Position numbers and translations under genes: made by a program. From NCBI RefSeq assembly GCF_009857605.1, contig NZ_WWCT01000003.1, positions 62,001-126,000 of the forward strand: a DNA stretch of 64,000 bases, given 5' to 3'. The stretch comes from Duganella levis (GTDB lineage Bacteria > Pseudomonadota > Gammaproteobacteria > Burkholderiales > Burkholderiaceae_D). Numbering within the stretch: the stretch's first letter is position 1; every line of letters begins with the position of its first letter. The notes under the pieces are model-generated. The model did not search any database. It was given only the letters and a program-made list of their open reading frames with translations, and was not told the DNA's origin. Positions 41,146 through 51,075 of the stretch are shown one piece after another.

Positions 41146-41925
41146 ATGAAACCTGCTGTCGTCCTGCTGCATAGCTCCATGAGTTCCAAGTCCCAGTGGC
41201 TGCCCCTGAAGGCACAGCTGGGTGATGACTACCGCTGCATCGCGGTCGATTTGCAGGGCTATGGCGCCTCGCCCTTCCCGGCCGACGCCGGCGCCGACTA
41301 TGTGCACACGCTGGCGCACGAGGTGGACGCGGTGGTAGCCGCCATCTCGTCGCGGCTGGAGCCGGGCGAAGCATTTCACCTGATCGGCCATTCCTTCGGC
41401 GGCGCCTGCGCGCTGCACATGGCGCGCCGCATGCCACAGCGCGTGCAGTCGCTGACGCTGTTCGAGCCGGTGGCCTTCCACCTGCTGCCGGCAGCCCATC
41501 CGGCCAAGGCGGAAATCGTCGGGGTGGTCGAGCGCATCAAGGCCAGCGCCGCCGACCGCGACGCCACCCGCATCTTCATCGACTACTGGAACCGCGCCGG
41601 CGCCTTCGACGCTGCACCGGAAAGCGCGCAAGCCAAGATGGCGGCGCAGATTGCCAAGGTCAAACTGGACTTCCAGGCACTGTTGGGCGAACCGGCAACG
41701 TTGGACGACCTGTCCATGTTGACCATGCCGTCGCTGGTGATGGCCGGCGCGCATAGCCCCGCCTCCACCCGCCTGCTGGTGGAGCAACTGAGCGTGTCGC
41801 TGCCCAACGCCAGCGCGCTGACCACGCCGACCGCCCATATGGGACCGATCACCCATGCCGATGTGGTGAATCCGCTGATCGTCAACTTCCTGAGCGGCGC
41901 CGAAGTCGCCGCCGAGCAGTCATGA
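41146..41925 (+). CDS. Alpha/beta hydrolase
   Basis: A 259-residue soluble hydrolase: opening [17 protein letters not shown] (oxyanion region), [11 protein letters not shown], nucleophile elbow [15 protein letters not shown] and a final His in [16 protein letters not shown] lies at 41108, about 33 bases before the ATG, with a weak -35. The start has no strong ribosome site. Its stop overlaps the next hydrolase start (ATGA). The substrate is unknown. Confidence 0.88.
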   Translation: MKPAVVLLHSSMSSKSQWLPLKAQLGDDYRCIAVDLQGYGASPFPADAGADYVHTLAHEVDAVVAAISSRLEPGEAFHLIGHSFGGACALHMARRMPQRVQSLTLFEPVAFHLLPAAHPAKAEIVGVVERIKASAADRDATRIFIDYWNRAGAFDAAPESAQAKMAAQIAKVKLDFQALLGEPATLDDLSMLTMPSLVMAGAHSPASTRLLVEQLSVSLPNASALTTPTAHMGPITHADVVNPLIVNFLSGAEVAAEQS

Positions 41926-42764
41926 TGCGCCGCCTTGCATCCACCGCCGCCGCCATCGCCATGAGCGCTTCTACCCTGCTGGCGCACGCCGGAGAACAGA
42001 ACGTCACCATCGCGCCGGACGTCAACGGCGCCTGGGTCACGCCGGACGGCGCATGGGATGGCCGCACCGTGCTGTTCCTGCACGGCTTTGCCGACGACAT
42101 GAACGGCGCCGGAGACCTGAGCAAGCGCATGTCGGCACGGCTGGCGCAAATGGGCATCGCCTCGCTGCGCGTGAACTTCCGTGGCGAAGGTGACCGTAAC
42201 CGCAGCGACATCGAATCGACGCTGGACTCGCGCATCGCAGACACCGAGGCCGCATATGCCTTCCTGCAGAAGCAGCCTGGCGTGCAGCCGGCGCACAGCG
42301 CGGTGCTGGGATGGAGCCTGGGCGCCACCACCGCCATCATCACCGGCGGCCGTCATCCGCAATGGTTCCGCAGCATGGTGCTGTGGTCTTCGCCGAGCGG
42401 TGACCAGTGGCAGCAGATGGCCTCCTCGCCGCTGGCGCAGAAAGCCCTGCGCGACGGCGTCGCCAGCGACGACGTCAAGGGCTGGAAACGCATCACCACC
42501 AAGCGTGAATTTTACGAGAGCTTCCGTGGCGTGAACCTGGACCAGTCGTTGCCGAAGTATCCGGGCGCCTTCCTGACGATACGCGGCAGCGGCGACTTCC
42601 TGCCGCAAGCGGATGCGCACATGCTGAAGCTCGTTGGCGGCAAACCTGCCGAAGCGGCGTTGATCGGCGGCGCGGACCACATCTTCAACGTCTTCGCGCC
42701 GGACAGCAGCGCCGCGCAACGCGTGATGGACCTCACCGCCGACTGGCTGGCGCGCACGCTCTGA
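41922..42764 (+). CDS. Exported alpha/beta hydrolase
   Basis: A 280-residue protein with a signal peptide ([23 protein letters not shown]) and an alpha/beta hydrolase fold: [29 protein letters not shown], nucleophile elbow [12 protein letters not shown], and the acid and His in [12 protein letters not shown] and [10 protein letters not shown]. It is translationally coupled to the soluble hydrolase before it, so the pair may act on the same compound on two sides of the membrane. It converges on the MerR gene. Confidence 0.85.
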   Translation: MMRRLASTAAAIAMSASTLLAHAGEQNVTIAPDVNGAWVTPDGAWDGRTVLFLHGFADDMNGAGDLSKRMSARLAQMGIASLRVNFRGEGDRNRSDIESTLDSRIADTEAAYAFLQKQPGVQPAHSAVLGWSLGATTAIITGGRHPQWFRSMVLWSSPSGDQWQQMASSPLAQKALRDGVASDDVKGWKRITTKREFYESFRGVNLDQSLPKYPGAFLTIRGSGDFLPQADAHMLKLVGGKPAEAALIGGADHIFNVFAPDSSAAQRVMDLTADWLARTL

Positions 42765-42768
42765 GAAA

Positions 42769-43140
42769 CTACAGGCTCGTTGGGCACTCGCCCCGTTCAA
42801 ACGTAGCCTGTATCTGCTTTTTGGTTTCCAGCAGCGACGCCTGCTGCTCGCGCAGCGTTTGCATCATGCGCTCCACGTCCGCCAGGCGCGCGTCTAGATT
42901 CGTCACCAGGCCTTCATGCAAGGCCTCCCCTCTTAGCGACAGGATGGCGCGCATCGCCTCCAGCGTGAACCCCAACTGCTGCCCGATCTGTATCAGGTTG
43001 ATGCGCTCCAGCGCCGCATCGTCGTAGGCGCGATAGCCGTTGGCGCCGCGCGTCGCCTTGGGCATCAGGCCCGCCTTCTCGTAGTAGCGGATCGCCGACG
43101 CCGCAATACCCGCGCGCTCGGCCAGTTCACCAATCTTCAT
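42769..43140 (-). CDS. MerR-family regulator
   Basis: A 123-residue regulator. The winged helix-turn-helix is MKIGELAERAGIAASAIRYYEKAGLMP, with GANGYRAYDDAALERINLIQ, followed by a dimerisation coiled coil. The start at 43140 is chosen because it begins the conserved domain and leaves the operator at 43148 free; a start at 43185 would place coding sequence over the operator. A single Cys near the end (RGECPTSL) might sense thiols, but no metal-binding set is seen. It should regulate the divergent old yellow enzyme, as related MerR-OYE pairs do. Confidence 0.88.
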   Translation of the reverse strand: MKIGELAERAGIAASAIRYYEKAGLMPKATRGANGYRAYDDAALERINLIQIGQQLGFTLEAMRAILSLRGEALHEGLVTNLDARLADVERMMQTLREQQASLLETKKQIQATFERGECPTSL

Positions 43141-43147
43141 TTTATGC

Positions 43148-43178
43148 TTGACCTTAAAGTGAACTTCAATCTTAGCAT
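43148..43178 (+). promoter_or_regulatory. MerR-type promoter with 19-bp spacer
   Basis: TTGACC (43148), a 19-base spacer and TAGCAT (43173). The over-long spacer is the hallmark of MerR-activated promoters. An imperfect dyad TTGACCTTA...GAACTTCAA covers the spacer. The OYE start is at 43211. Confidence 0.65.
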
Positions 43179-43210
43179 GGCTCATCTCCTTACCTTTTCT
43201 GGACCTGAAT

Positions 43211-44455
43211 ATGCTGTTTCCCCCTCTTACACTGCCAAACGGCAGCACCCTGCCCAACCGCCTGGCCAAAGCCGCCATGGAAGAAAGCATGGCCGATAAC
43301 GGCCAGTTGCCCGGCCCCGCGATTCATCGCTTGTACCAGCGCTGGGCACAAGGGGGCACCGGCTTGCTCATCACCGGCAATGTGATGGTCGACAGCCGCG
43401 CGCTGACCGGCCCCGCCACCATTGCGCTGGAAGCCGGCACGCCGCTGGCGCCGTTCACGGCGTGGGCACAGGCGGCACGCCAGCACGGCGCGCAGATCTG
43501 GATGCAGATTAACCATCCCGGCCGTCAGGTGATGGCCAATATGGGCGGGCTGGCATGGGCGCCGTCGGCCGTGGCGCTCGACCTGGGCAAGCACAGTAAA
43601 TTGTTTGCGCAGCCTGTCGCCATGAGCGCGGCAAATATCGCGGAAGTCATCCAGCGCTTTGGCGACACCGCACATGCCGCCGAACAGGCGGGATTCAATG
43701 GTGTGCAGATCCACGCGGCGCATGGCTATCTGTTGTCGCAATTCCTGTCGCCACTGACCAACCGCCGCACCGACGAATGGGGCGGCAGCCTGGAAAACCG
43801 CGCGCGCCTGCTGCTGGAAGTAGTACGCGCCGTGCGGCAGCGCGTGTCGGCCAGATTCAGCGTGGCGGTCAAGCTCAATTCCGCTGACTTCCAGCGTGGT
43901 GGTTTTTCGGAAGACGACGCGCGACAGGTGGTGCAGCTGTTAAATGGACTGCCGGTCGATCTGATCGAACTATCCGGCGGCAGCTACGAAAGCCCCGCCA
44001 TGCAAGGCCGCACGGCGGACGGCCGCACACTGGCGCGTGAAGCCTACTTCCTTGAATTTGCCCAGGCCTTGGCAAAAGTCGCACGCATGCCGGTAATGAC
44101 CACCGGCGGCATCGCGCGCCAGGAGATTGCGGAACAGGTGCTGGCAAGCGGAGTCGCCGTGGTGGGGATTGCGACGGCATTGTCGGTGGCGCCGGACTTG
44201 CCGCAGCAATGGCGCGCCGGCCAGAAGCCAACGGCGACCGAACCGCCCGTCAACTGGAAGGACAAGACCCTGGCCAGCATCGCCACCATGGCGCTGGTGC
44301 GGCGACGCCTGCGTGCCTTGGGTACGCTGGGCGCGGCGGCCGGCAACAGCGCCGGCGGCGCGCTCAATCCGCTGTTCACGCTACTGATCGACCAGGTGCG
44401 CGTCGCCATGCTCACCCGGCGCTATCGCAAATGGCGCGCGCAGTCAGTGGGCTGA
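43211..44455 (+). CDS. Old yellow enzyme / NADH:flavin oxidoreductase
   Basis: A 414-residue FMN-dependent ene-reductase-like protein. The barrel start LFPPLTLPNGSTLPNRLAKAAMEE, WMQINHPGRQ, the substrate-site HAAHGYLLSQFLSPLTNRRTDEWGG and phosphate-binding TTGGIARQE are typical. The C-terminal part holds an extra segment (KTLASIATMALVRRRLRALGT) that may contact membrane. It should reduce activated alkenes using NAD(P)H. Expression is likely driven by the MerR promoter just upstream. Its end overlaps the GH2 gene by 12 bases. Confidence 0.92.
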   Translation: MLFPPLTLPNGSTLPNRLAKAAMEESMADNGQLPGPAIHRLYQRWAQGGTGLLITGNVMVDSRALTGPATIALEAGTPLAPFTAWAQAARQHGAQIWMQINHPGRQVMANMGGLAWAPSAVALDLGKHSKLFAQPVAMSAANIAEVIQRFGDTAHAAEQAGFNGVQIHAAHGYLLSQFLSPLTNRRTDEWGGSLENRARLLLEVVRAVRQRVSARFSVAVKLNSADFQRGGFSEDDARQVVQLLNGLPVDLIELSGGSYESPAMQGRTADGRTLAREAYFLEFAQALAKVARMPVMTTGGIARQEIAEQVLASGVAVVGIATALSVAPDLPQQWRAGQKPTATEPPVNWKDKTLASIATMALVRRRLRALGTLGAAAGNSAGGALNPLFTLLIDQVRVAMLTRRYRKWRAQSVG

Positions 44456-47218
44456 ATCGCCCACCACGATGTCGATGGTATTTTCCAGCCAGATGCCAAG
44501 ATTGGGCGTGCGTCCCTGCTGTGCCGACGGTCCAAGCTCCGACGGCGGATTGAACTTGGTACCGATCGGGAGTATCGCGTTGAGGAAGGAGATATCGCCG
44601 GGTGGGAAATCGATATGCGTTCCCTTCGGTTCAAAACCTTCGCCGCTGGCTTCCTTGGGCGTGAACACGCGCAGCGCAATATCATCGGCGTGGTTGATGA
44701 AGGTCAGCGGCAAGGCCTTGGTTTGCAATTCGGCCCAATACACCTTGTCGTGGAAGCCTTTGAACTCAGGATAATTCCACGACAGGCCAGACACTGTGTC
44801 GTTGTAATCCTTCTGCCATACATCGAATTCCACGCCCTGCGTGCGGTTCTTCCAGACGCGATAAGGACCGCGCCCAAGCCAGCGCATGGATTTCACATCG
44901 GTTTCCGGATAATCGAAAGTGACGCCCAGCGCATCGACATACCGGCTGCCCTCCATCTGGTAGCCATAATTCACACTGAGTTCACCAGCGGCGCTGAGGC
45001 GCCATTTCACCTTGCGCAGATTGCCGGTGTACTCGGCCGACACCAGAACGTCGTTACCTTCGCGCGCAGCCTGGATGCGCTGCAACTGCGCCTTGCCCGC
45101 CACCAGTCGCGGACCATTCGTCAGCGGCACCAGCAAGCCGCCCTTCTTCAGTTCACGCAAATAGCCGGAGGTTTTATCGATGGTCACCGCAAGCGCGCCA
45201 GCTTGCAGCAGATAGCCGTCGGCCAGCTCCGTCAAGTTGACGGGTTCCACTCCCGCCGGTGCGCGCAGCCGTTCAGCGACCTGCTGCGGGCTGGCGATCA
45301 TCCACGACCAGGTATAGATCTCCCGTCCATCAGGGCCGGTAGCGGTGAGATACAGCGCGTCCTGCTGGTTCCAGTCGCGCGGCAAAGGAATGTTGGCGAT
45401 GCCGCGCAGGCCCGCCGCGACATCCGGCGCCTTGATGCCGCCTTGCGCCACCACTGTATGTCCCGGATTGCGGCCGAAGCGCACCAGCTGCCAGCTCAGT
45501 TTCAGCTGATTGAGGTTGGTGAAATCGTAGCGATTTTCCAGCGTGATGCGGCCGTCAAACGTCGGCGGCAACGACGCCATTTCCGACAGCGGCAAGTACA
45601 GCGGCGACCATATCTTCTTGATCGCAAAGAAGCTGCCTTCCTTCTCGCGATACGGCCCCAGTATGCCGTCCGGCGCCAGATTTCCGGCAACGTCGATGGC
45701 GCCATTGCGGTCGTCACGCACAATACCTTCGTCCACAAAAGCCCAGATAAAGCCGCCGGCGCTGAGCGGATTGGCCAGCATGGCGTTCCACCAATCGTTC
45801 AGGCTCGCACCGGCGCCGCCGTCGTACAGGCCATGCAGGAACTCGGTCGGCATGAAAACATCGCGGCCGTTGAACAGCGATGTCGCGCAGCAGTTGTAGG
45901 TCGGATAGTGAGCGGTATCGATGCCGCCGAAGCTCTCCCACGGATGAATCACCGGGCGTTTCTGCGCATCCCATCCCGCATACAGGCGATCCAGCTCGCG
46001 ATTGAAACCGCCCTCGTTACCATTGGCCCAGAACAGAATCGATGGATGGTGCTGGTCGCGCTGCACCAGTTCCTTCACCAGCGGCGTAGCGACATCGGTG
46101 TCGTAAGCTTTCTGCCATCCGGTCAGTTCGTCGATCACATACAGCCCTACTTCATCGGCGACATCGAGGAAGTGCGGGTCAGGCGGATAATGCGACATGC
46201 GCACCGCGTTCATATTCATCTGCTTCATCAAGTGGGCGTCCTGGTAGCTCAACTGCTTGCTGGTGGTGCGGCCCGATGTCGGCCAGATCGAATGACGGTT
46301 CGATCCTTTCAAGCGCACCTTATGACCATTGACGTAGAGTCCATCCCGCGGTCGCAGCTCGATGGTGCGGAAGCCAATGATCTTGCTGACTTCATGCACG
46401 GCTTTACCGCCGCTCAAAAGCTGGAAGCGCACCTGATAACGTTGCGGGTTCTCCGCCGACCAGGGCACGATGTTCGCCAGGTGGCCATGTAAATGGGCTT
46501 TGCCGTCAACCACGTCGGCGCTGATTTCCTTGCCGAGCGGCGCGCCGGCCAGCGTGGCGAGGCGCGCGGAGACTTTGCCAGAGGTAGCGCCAGCGAGGAA
46601 TACATCGGCATCGAAATCGCCGGTGTGTCGCGCATCAAGGCTCACGCGTTCAATGTTGGCGGTCGGTTTGGCCTCCAGCCATACCGGCCGATAGATGCCG
46701 CTGAACAGCCAGTAGTCGGAGCTCCGCTCGGCGCGGTTGACCGAGGCGTTGGCGGAGTAGCGCTGCACCGTCACTTCCAGCTGGTTGCTCTCGCCTGGCT
46801 TCAGCAAGCGCGTGACGTCATAGCGGAATTCATAGAAGCCGCCCTGATGCACCGCTCCCGCAGGCTGGCCGTTGATCTTGACCAGCGTGTCGGTCATGGC
46901 GCCGCCGAAGACGATTTCCATCTGCTTGCCGCGCCATTCTGCAGGTACGTTGAACTGATAGCGGTAGATGCCGGTGCTGTCCGGCGCGGGATCTTTTTGC
47001 CAGTCGTTGGAATAGCGGTGGCTGCCGAAGCCTTCCATCTCCCAATTGGACGGCACCGGGATTTTCTTCCACACGCCGGCATTGCGGCCGCCGTTGACCT
47101 GAAAGTCCCAGTCAACGCGATGGTCTTTGTCGGTGCCGCTCAGGTACTGGATCTGGGTAGGGTCCGCGAAACACTGGCTGCTCAGCACCAGTAATAAAGC
47201 ACTCAGCAGCCAACGCAT
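44444..47218 (-). CDS. Glycoside hydrolase family 2 (beta-galactosidase-like)
   Basis: A 924-residue secreted enzyme. The signal peptide ends SSQCFADP. The GH2 domains run in order: sugar-binding (KKIPVPSNWEMEGFGSHRYSN), immunoglobulin-like, catalytic barrel (RMSHYPPDPHFLDVADEVGLYVIDE, acid/base Glu in FWANGNEGG, nucleophile Glu in MPTEFLHGLYDGG) and a C-terminal small-chain-like domain (LGRGPYRVWKNRTQG). It is the last gene of the carbohydrate operon and starts 1 base after the GH95 stop. It may remove beta-galactosyl or related residues. The activity among GH2 members cannot be fixed by eye. Confidence 0.88.
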   Translation of the reverse strand: MRWLLSALLLVLSSQCFADPTQIQYLSGTDKDHRVDWDFQVNGGRNAGVWKKIPVPSNWEMEGFGSHRYSNDWQKDPAPDSTGIYRYQFNVPAEWRGKQMEIVFGGAMTDTLVKINGQPAGAVHQGGFYEFRYDVTRLLKPGESNQLEVTVQRYSANASVNRAERSSDYWLFSGIYRPVWLEAKPTANIERVSLDARHTGDFDADVFLAGATSGKVSARLATLAGAPLGKEISADVVDGKAHLHGHLANIVPWSAENPQRYQVRFQLLSGGKAVHEVSKIIGFRTIELRPRDGLYVNGHKVRLKGSNRHSIWPTSGRTTSKQLSYQDAHLMKQMNMNAVRMSHYPPDPHFLDVADEVGLYVIDELTGWQKAYDTDVATPLVKELVQRDQHHPSILFWANGNEGGFNRELDRLYAGWDAQKRPVIHPWESFGGIDTAHYPTYNCCATSLFNGRDVFMPTEFLHGLYDGGAGASLNDWWNAMLANPLSAGGFIWAFVDEGIVRDDRNGAIDVAGNLAPDGILGPYREKEGSFFAIKKIWSPLYLPLSEMASLPPTFDGRITLENRYDFTNLNQLKLSWQLVRFGRNPGHTVVAQGGIKAPDVAAGLRGIANIPLPRDWNQQDALYLTATGPDGREIYTWSWMIASPQQVAERLRAPAGVEPVNLTELADGYLLQAGALAVTIDKTSGYLRELKKGGLLVPLTNGPRLVAGKAQLQRIQAAREGNDVLVSAEYTGNLRKVKWRLSAAGELSVNYGYQMEGSRYVDALGVTFDYPETDVKSMRWLGRGPYRVWKNRTQGVEFDVWQKDYNDTVSGLSWNYPEFKGFHDKVYWAELQTKALPLTFINHADDIALRVFTPKEASGEGFEPKGTHIDFPPGDISFLNAILPIGTKFNPPSELGPSAQQGRTPNLGIWLENTIDIVVGDSAH

Positions 47219-47219
47219 T

Positions 47220-49529
47220 TTAGAGATCCCTTCCGAAGTGTTTGCTCTCGCCCGGTTTCAGATTGAGTGGCACGACTTTGTCGCCGTAACGCACCTTGCC
47301 GGTGCCTTCGCCAGCGATGCGGTGGACGGTTGCGGCGGTGAGTTTGCCATTGGCCCAGGTCAGATCGACTTCGTAGCCGCCGCGTGCGCGCAGGCCTTTG
47401 ACCGATCCGTTGCGCCATGCCGACGGCAATGCCGGCAGCAGATGGATTTCGCCGGTCTGCGATTGCAGCAGCATTTCGCACATGGCGGCGGTGGCGCCGA
47501 AGTTGCCGTCGATCTGGAATGGCGGGTGGGCGTCGAACATATTCGGGTAGGTGCCGCCGGCGTTGTTGACTTCCGTGCCTTGGCCGCTTTGCTGCGCAGC
47601 GCGCGCGCCGGGCTTCGCCAATTGGCCGCGCAGCATTTTGTAGGCATGGTCGCCGTCCAGCAGGCGTGCCCAGTATGCGGTCTTCCAAGCCATCGACCAG
47701 CCGGTTCCGGCATCGCCGCGTGCTTCCAGCGATTTGCGCGCGGCGTTGGCCAGTGCCGGTGTCTGCGTCGGCGAGATCTGGCGGCCAGGGAACAGGCCAA
47801 ACAGGTGCGAGACGTGGCGGTGCGTATCGCCTGGCGTGTCGAGCACTTTGTCTTTTTTCTCATCCATCCATTCCAGCAGCTGGCCCCAGCTACCGATGCC
47901 CGGCGTGACGAGTTTGTCGCGCATGGCGGCGATGCGGTTGCGGTAGGCGGTGTCGCCCAATGCGTCGGCGGCTTCCACTGTGTTGTTGAACAGATCCCAG
48001 ATGATTTCCTGGTCATAGCTGACGCCATCTTCGATCGGGCCGTGTTCGGGCGACCAGCCGAGTGGCGCGACCAGGCGGCCGTCCGGCAGCTCTTTCAGGT
48101 AGTCCTCCCAGAATGCGACGGCTTCCTGCATCATCGGATAGGCGATGGTGCGCAGGTAGGTTTTGTCCTGGGTGTAGGCGTAGTGTTCCCAGAAGTGCTG
48201 CATGTACCAGGCGTTGCCGGTTTTGTTCCAGACGTAGCCCATGGCGCCGAAGGGGTTGGATTCGGTGCGCACGGTCCAGCCGCGCACTGGCTTGCCTTTG
48301 GCGCTGACGAAGGTTTCTTCGCGCTGCACTGCTTCGCCGCTCAGGTCCGGTTGCGACATCTGCACGGATTCCGGATGGGCGATGGCTTGGGCGGCGGTGT
48401 CGGCCACCAGTTGGCGATAGACCGGCGCCATGCCTTGCACGAAGTCGAGGAATGGCTTGGCGTGTTCGGACAGGTTGGCCGGTTCCGCCGGCCAGTAGTT
48501 CATCTGGATGTTGATGTTGGTGTGGTAGTCCGAATTCCACGGCGGCGTGAGGCTGTTGTTCCACAGGCCTTGCAGGTTAGCGGGCAGCGAGCCGCGCGAA
48601 CTGGAAATCAGCAGGTAGCGGCCGTATTGGAAGAACTGCGCTTCCAGCTCGAGATCGTTGCCATCAGCGGTATAGGCCTCGATGCGCTTGTCGGTCGTCA
48701 GCGCGCGGCGGGCCGGCGACGCGGCGCCAAAGTCCACGCCCACGCGGCCAAACTGCGCCGCGTAATCACGCTGATGCGCCGCCAGCAGCGTTGCCCACGC
48801 ATGCGGAGCGGCGGCCACCTGTGCGCTTACGCGCGGCAGCGGCGGGTCGCCATGGAAGCGGCGGGAGGCGTCATTGATGTAGCTGGTGCCAGCGCCGAGG
48901 ATCAGCGTGATCGCATCGCTGCCGGTAAAGGTAATCTTGTTGCCAGCCACCGCCAGCTTGCCGCCCTCATTGAGCACCTGCACCTGGCTGGCGTACTTCA
49001 GCGCATTCGGCAACGCGCCGGTCGCCGTAATGCGATCGCCCTGCACGCTGATCTGCGCATCATGCATATCGGTCAGCTCAATGGAACCAGTGTACTGACC
49101 ACGCTTGCTGGCAGTCAGCCGCACCGCAATCACCTGCGCCGGATAACTGGCCAGCGCCTCGCGCTTGAACTGCACGCCATTGTGCGTGTAGCTCACGGTA
49201 TGCACGCTGCGCGACAAATCCAGCCGGCGCCCATACGCCGTCGTCCCCTGCTCATGCCCCGGCAGATTGATATACACATCGCCAAACGGCTGATATGCCC
49301 CCATCGCCACACTATCGCCGGTCCACAGCGTGATGTCATTGAACTGCAAGCGCTCGCGCGCCAGCTGCCCGAAGATCATCGCGCCAATGCGGCCATTGCC
49401 GATAGGGAGCGCTTCCTTCTCCCAACCCGCCGCCGTATCCGGCGCCGGCTGCGCGTAACGCAACGTCAGATCCGGCGCAGCCGACGCACCTGCCGCAACA
49501 AAGGCGGCAACCAGCAGCAAGGACTTCAT
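47220..49529 (-). CDS. Glycoside hydrolase family 95 (alpha-L-fucosidase-like)
   Basis: A 769-residue secreted enzyme. The signal peptide ([17 protein letters not shown]) is followed by the GH95 hallmark [19 protein letters not shown] and [13 protein letters not shown]. The barrel has [37 protein letters not shown] and the acidic [13 protein letters not shown]. Known members remove alpha-1,2-fucose from galactose, as found on xyloglucan side chains; some act on L-galactose. The ATG overlaps the GH39 stop (ATGA). It is equivalent in context to the fucosidase of the Cellvibrio xyloglucan locus. Confidence 0.92.
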   Translation of the reverse strand: MKSLLLVAAFVAAGASAAPDLTLRYAQPAPDTAAGWEKEALPIGNGRIGAMIFGQLARERLQFNDITLWTGDSVAMGAYQPFGDVYINLPGHEQGTTAYGRRLDLSRSVHTVSYTHNGVQFKREALASYPAQVIAVRLTASKRGQYTGSIELTDMHDAQISVQGDRITATGALPNALKYASQVQVLNEGGKLAVAGNKITFTGSDAITLILGAGTSYINDASRRFHGDPPLPRVSAQVAAAPHAWATLLAAHQRDYAAQFGRVGVDFGAASPARRALTTDKRIEAYTADGNDLELEAQFFQYGRYLLISSSRGSLPANLQGLWNNSLTPPWNSDYHTNINIQMNYWPAEPANLSEHAKPFLDFVQGMAPVYRQLVADTAAQAIAHPESVQMSQPDLSGEAVQREETFVSAKGKPVRGWTVRTESNPFGAMGYVWNKTGNAWYMQHFWEHYAYTQDKTYLRTIAYPMMQEAVAFWEDYLKELPDGRLVAPLGWSPEHGPIEDGVSYDQEIIWDLFNNTVEAADALGDTAYRNRIAAMRDKLVTPGIGSWGQLLEWMDEKKDKVLDTPGDTHRHVSHLFGLFPGRQISPTQTPALANAARKSLEARGDAGTGWSMAWKTAYWARLLDGDHAYKMLRGQLAKPGARAAQQSGQGTEVNNAGGTYPNMFDAHPPFQIDGNFGATAAMCEMLLQSQTGEIHLLPALPSAWRNGSVKGLRARGGYEVDLTWANGKLTAATVHRIAGEGTGKVRYGDKVVPLNLKPGESKHFGRDL

Positions 49530-51073
49530 TGCGGATTAATCTTAATCAGTACCACATCATTAACGCGCATCTTCACCTTCACGCTGGCCGCGCCGGAAGC
49601 CGGCACACGCACAGTGTTGGTCTGCGGACGGTCCGTCGTCAAAGCCTGCAGGCGCTCCACCTGCTTCGGCGTCAGCGTCTTCGGCGAACCCATTTTCAGA
49701 TACGCCGTATGCGCATCATTGGCCTCAAAGCCCGTGCGGTACACATTGACCGAATACGCGCCAGGCTTCAGTCCTTTTAGATCAACGCTGACCTGCTGGC
49801 TATCGCGCGTCGGCTGCACCGTGGTGTAGAAACCGCGATTGCTGCGGCCCTGCTTCGGCGACTGGAAGTCCCACGCCAGCACCTGCACGCCACGGCCATC
49901 CTTGGCCGCATAGCTTTGCACATCGCCCGTCTTGACCGCCGTATCGCCCAGCTGATTCAGATACTTATAAGCGAACCACGACGGTTTGCGTATGCCCTGC
50001 GGATTCATCAAACCAAAGCCGCCCTCGAACGGCGCAGTCGGCGGTCCCGGTTCTTCAAACAGATCGCTATAGGTCCAGTAGCTCATGCCCTGCGCAATGC
50101 CCTCGGTGGCTTTGAGCTTGCTCAGGATGTACGGCGCGCTGATATACGAATCATGCACCGGATCACGCGGCGTATAGCTGGTGCTCCACTCGGTGAAGTA
50201 CAGCGGCATTTCAGGATGGCCGGCTTCCGCCATCTCCTTGCGCACCTTGCGCACATCGCCAACGATGGCGTCCGGCGACGGCGACAGCTTGGTATCTTCC
50301 TTGCCGCTCTCGTCGAGGAAACCGCCATCCACACCATAGGTATGTGTGGTGACGAAATCCACCGCCGCGCCGGACGACTTAGCATGCGCCAGGAACTCCG
50401 GCACCCACGCCGCACCCGCAGTCGACGGCCCGCCGACGCGCAGCGCCGGATCAATCGCCTTGATGGTGCGCGAGGTGATGTCGAACAGTTCGAAGTACAC
50501 CTTCTGGTCCGCCTTCTCCCAGAAGCCGTCCAGATTCGGCTCGTTCCACACCTCGAAGAACCAGCTGCGCACCTCTTCCTTGCCGTAGCGGTCCTGCGCG
50601 TGACGGACAAACGCATCCACCAGCGCCGCCCACTTCTTCGGATCGGGATGCGAGGTGTTGCCCTTCCAGTAGAAGATGCTCAGGTCAGAGCTGCGCATCG
50701 CCAGCGGCGTAAAGCCCAGTTCCACAAACGGCTTGATGCCGATCTTGAGCAGGCGGTCGTACAGGTAATCGAGCTTGGTCCAGTCGTACACCGGCTTGCC
50801 GTCCACCTCCTTGTAGGTGCCCAGTACATCATGGAAGATGGCGTGGAAGCGGATGTAGCGGAAACCCAGTTCGTCCTTCGCTGTCTTGAGCTGCGCCAGG
50901 CTGTCGTCGCGTATCAGCGTGCCCGGATAATCCGAACCCACCGACAGATCGGCGAAGCGGTCGCGCGGCGAGCCGGCATCGGCGGCATCCACCACGATGT
51001 GACGATCGGCTACCGGCGCGGCGACGGCCGCCGCCCCCAGCGCCAACAAAACAGCAGCGGTCAGAGTCTTCAT
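49526..51073 (-). CDS. Glycoside hydrolase family 39 (beta-xylosidase-like)
   Basis: A 515-residue secreted enzyme. The signal peptide is [19 protein letters not shown]. The GH39 barrel has [14 protein letters not shown] (acid/base Glu near 178) and [10 protein letters not shown] (nucleophile near 295), plus [12 protein letters not shown]. The C-terminal beta domain is present. Most GH39 members are beta-xylosidases; beta-galactosidase and others also occur. A GH39 is not part of the classical Cellvibrio xyloglucan set, so it may widen the range to xylan fragments or beta-linked substituents. The ATG at 51073 follows the GH31 stop by two bases; a TTG at 51079 is less likely. Confidence 0.88.
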   Translation of the reverse strand: MKTLTAAVLLALGAAAVAAPVADRHIVVDAADAGSPRDRFADLSVGSDYPGTLIRDDSLAQLKTAKDELGFRYIRFHAIFHDVLGTYKEVDGKPVYDWTKLDYLYDRLLKIGIKPFVELGFTPLAMRSSDLSIFYWKGNTSHPDPKKWAALVDAFVRHAQDRYGKEEVRSWFFEVWNEPNLDGFWEKADQKVYFELFDITSRTIKAIDPALRVGGPSTAGAAWVPEFLAHAKSSGAAVDFVTTHTYGVDGGFLDESGKEDTKLSPSPDAIVGDVRKVRKEMAEAGHPEMPLYFTEWSTSYTPRDPVHDSYISAPYILSKLKATEGIAQGMSYWTYSDLFEEPGPPTAPFEGGFGLMNPQGIRKPSWFAYKYLNQLGDTAVKTGDVQSYAAKDGRGVQVLAWDFQSPKQGRSNRGFYTTVQPTRDSQQVSVDLKGLKPGAYSVNVYRTGFEANDAHTAYLKMGSPKTLTPKQVERLQALTTDRPQTNTVRVPASGAASVKVKMRVNDVVLIKINPQ

Positions 51074-51075
51074 GC

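Noticed and set aside
47127-49829. 900-codon plus-strand frame opposite GH95
   Set aside because: It is exactly antisense to a well-supported GH95 gene and has the Arg/His/Gln-rich composition of a GC-rich shadow frame.
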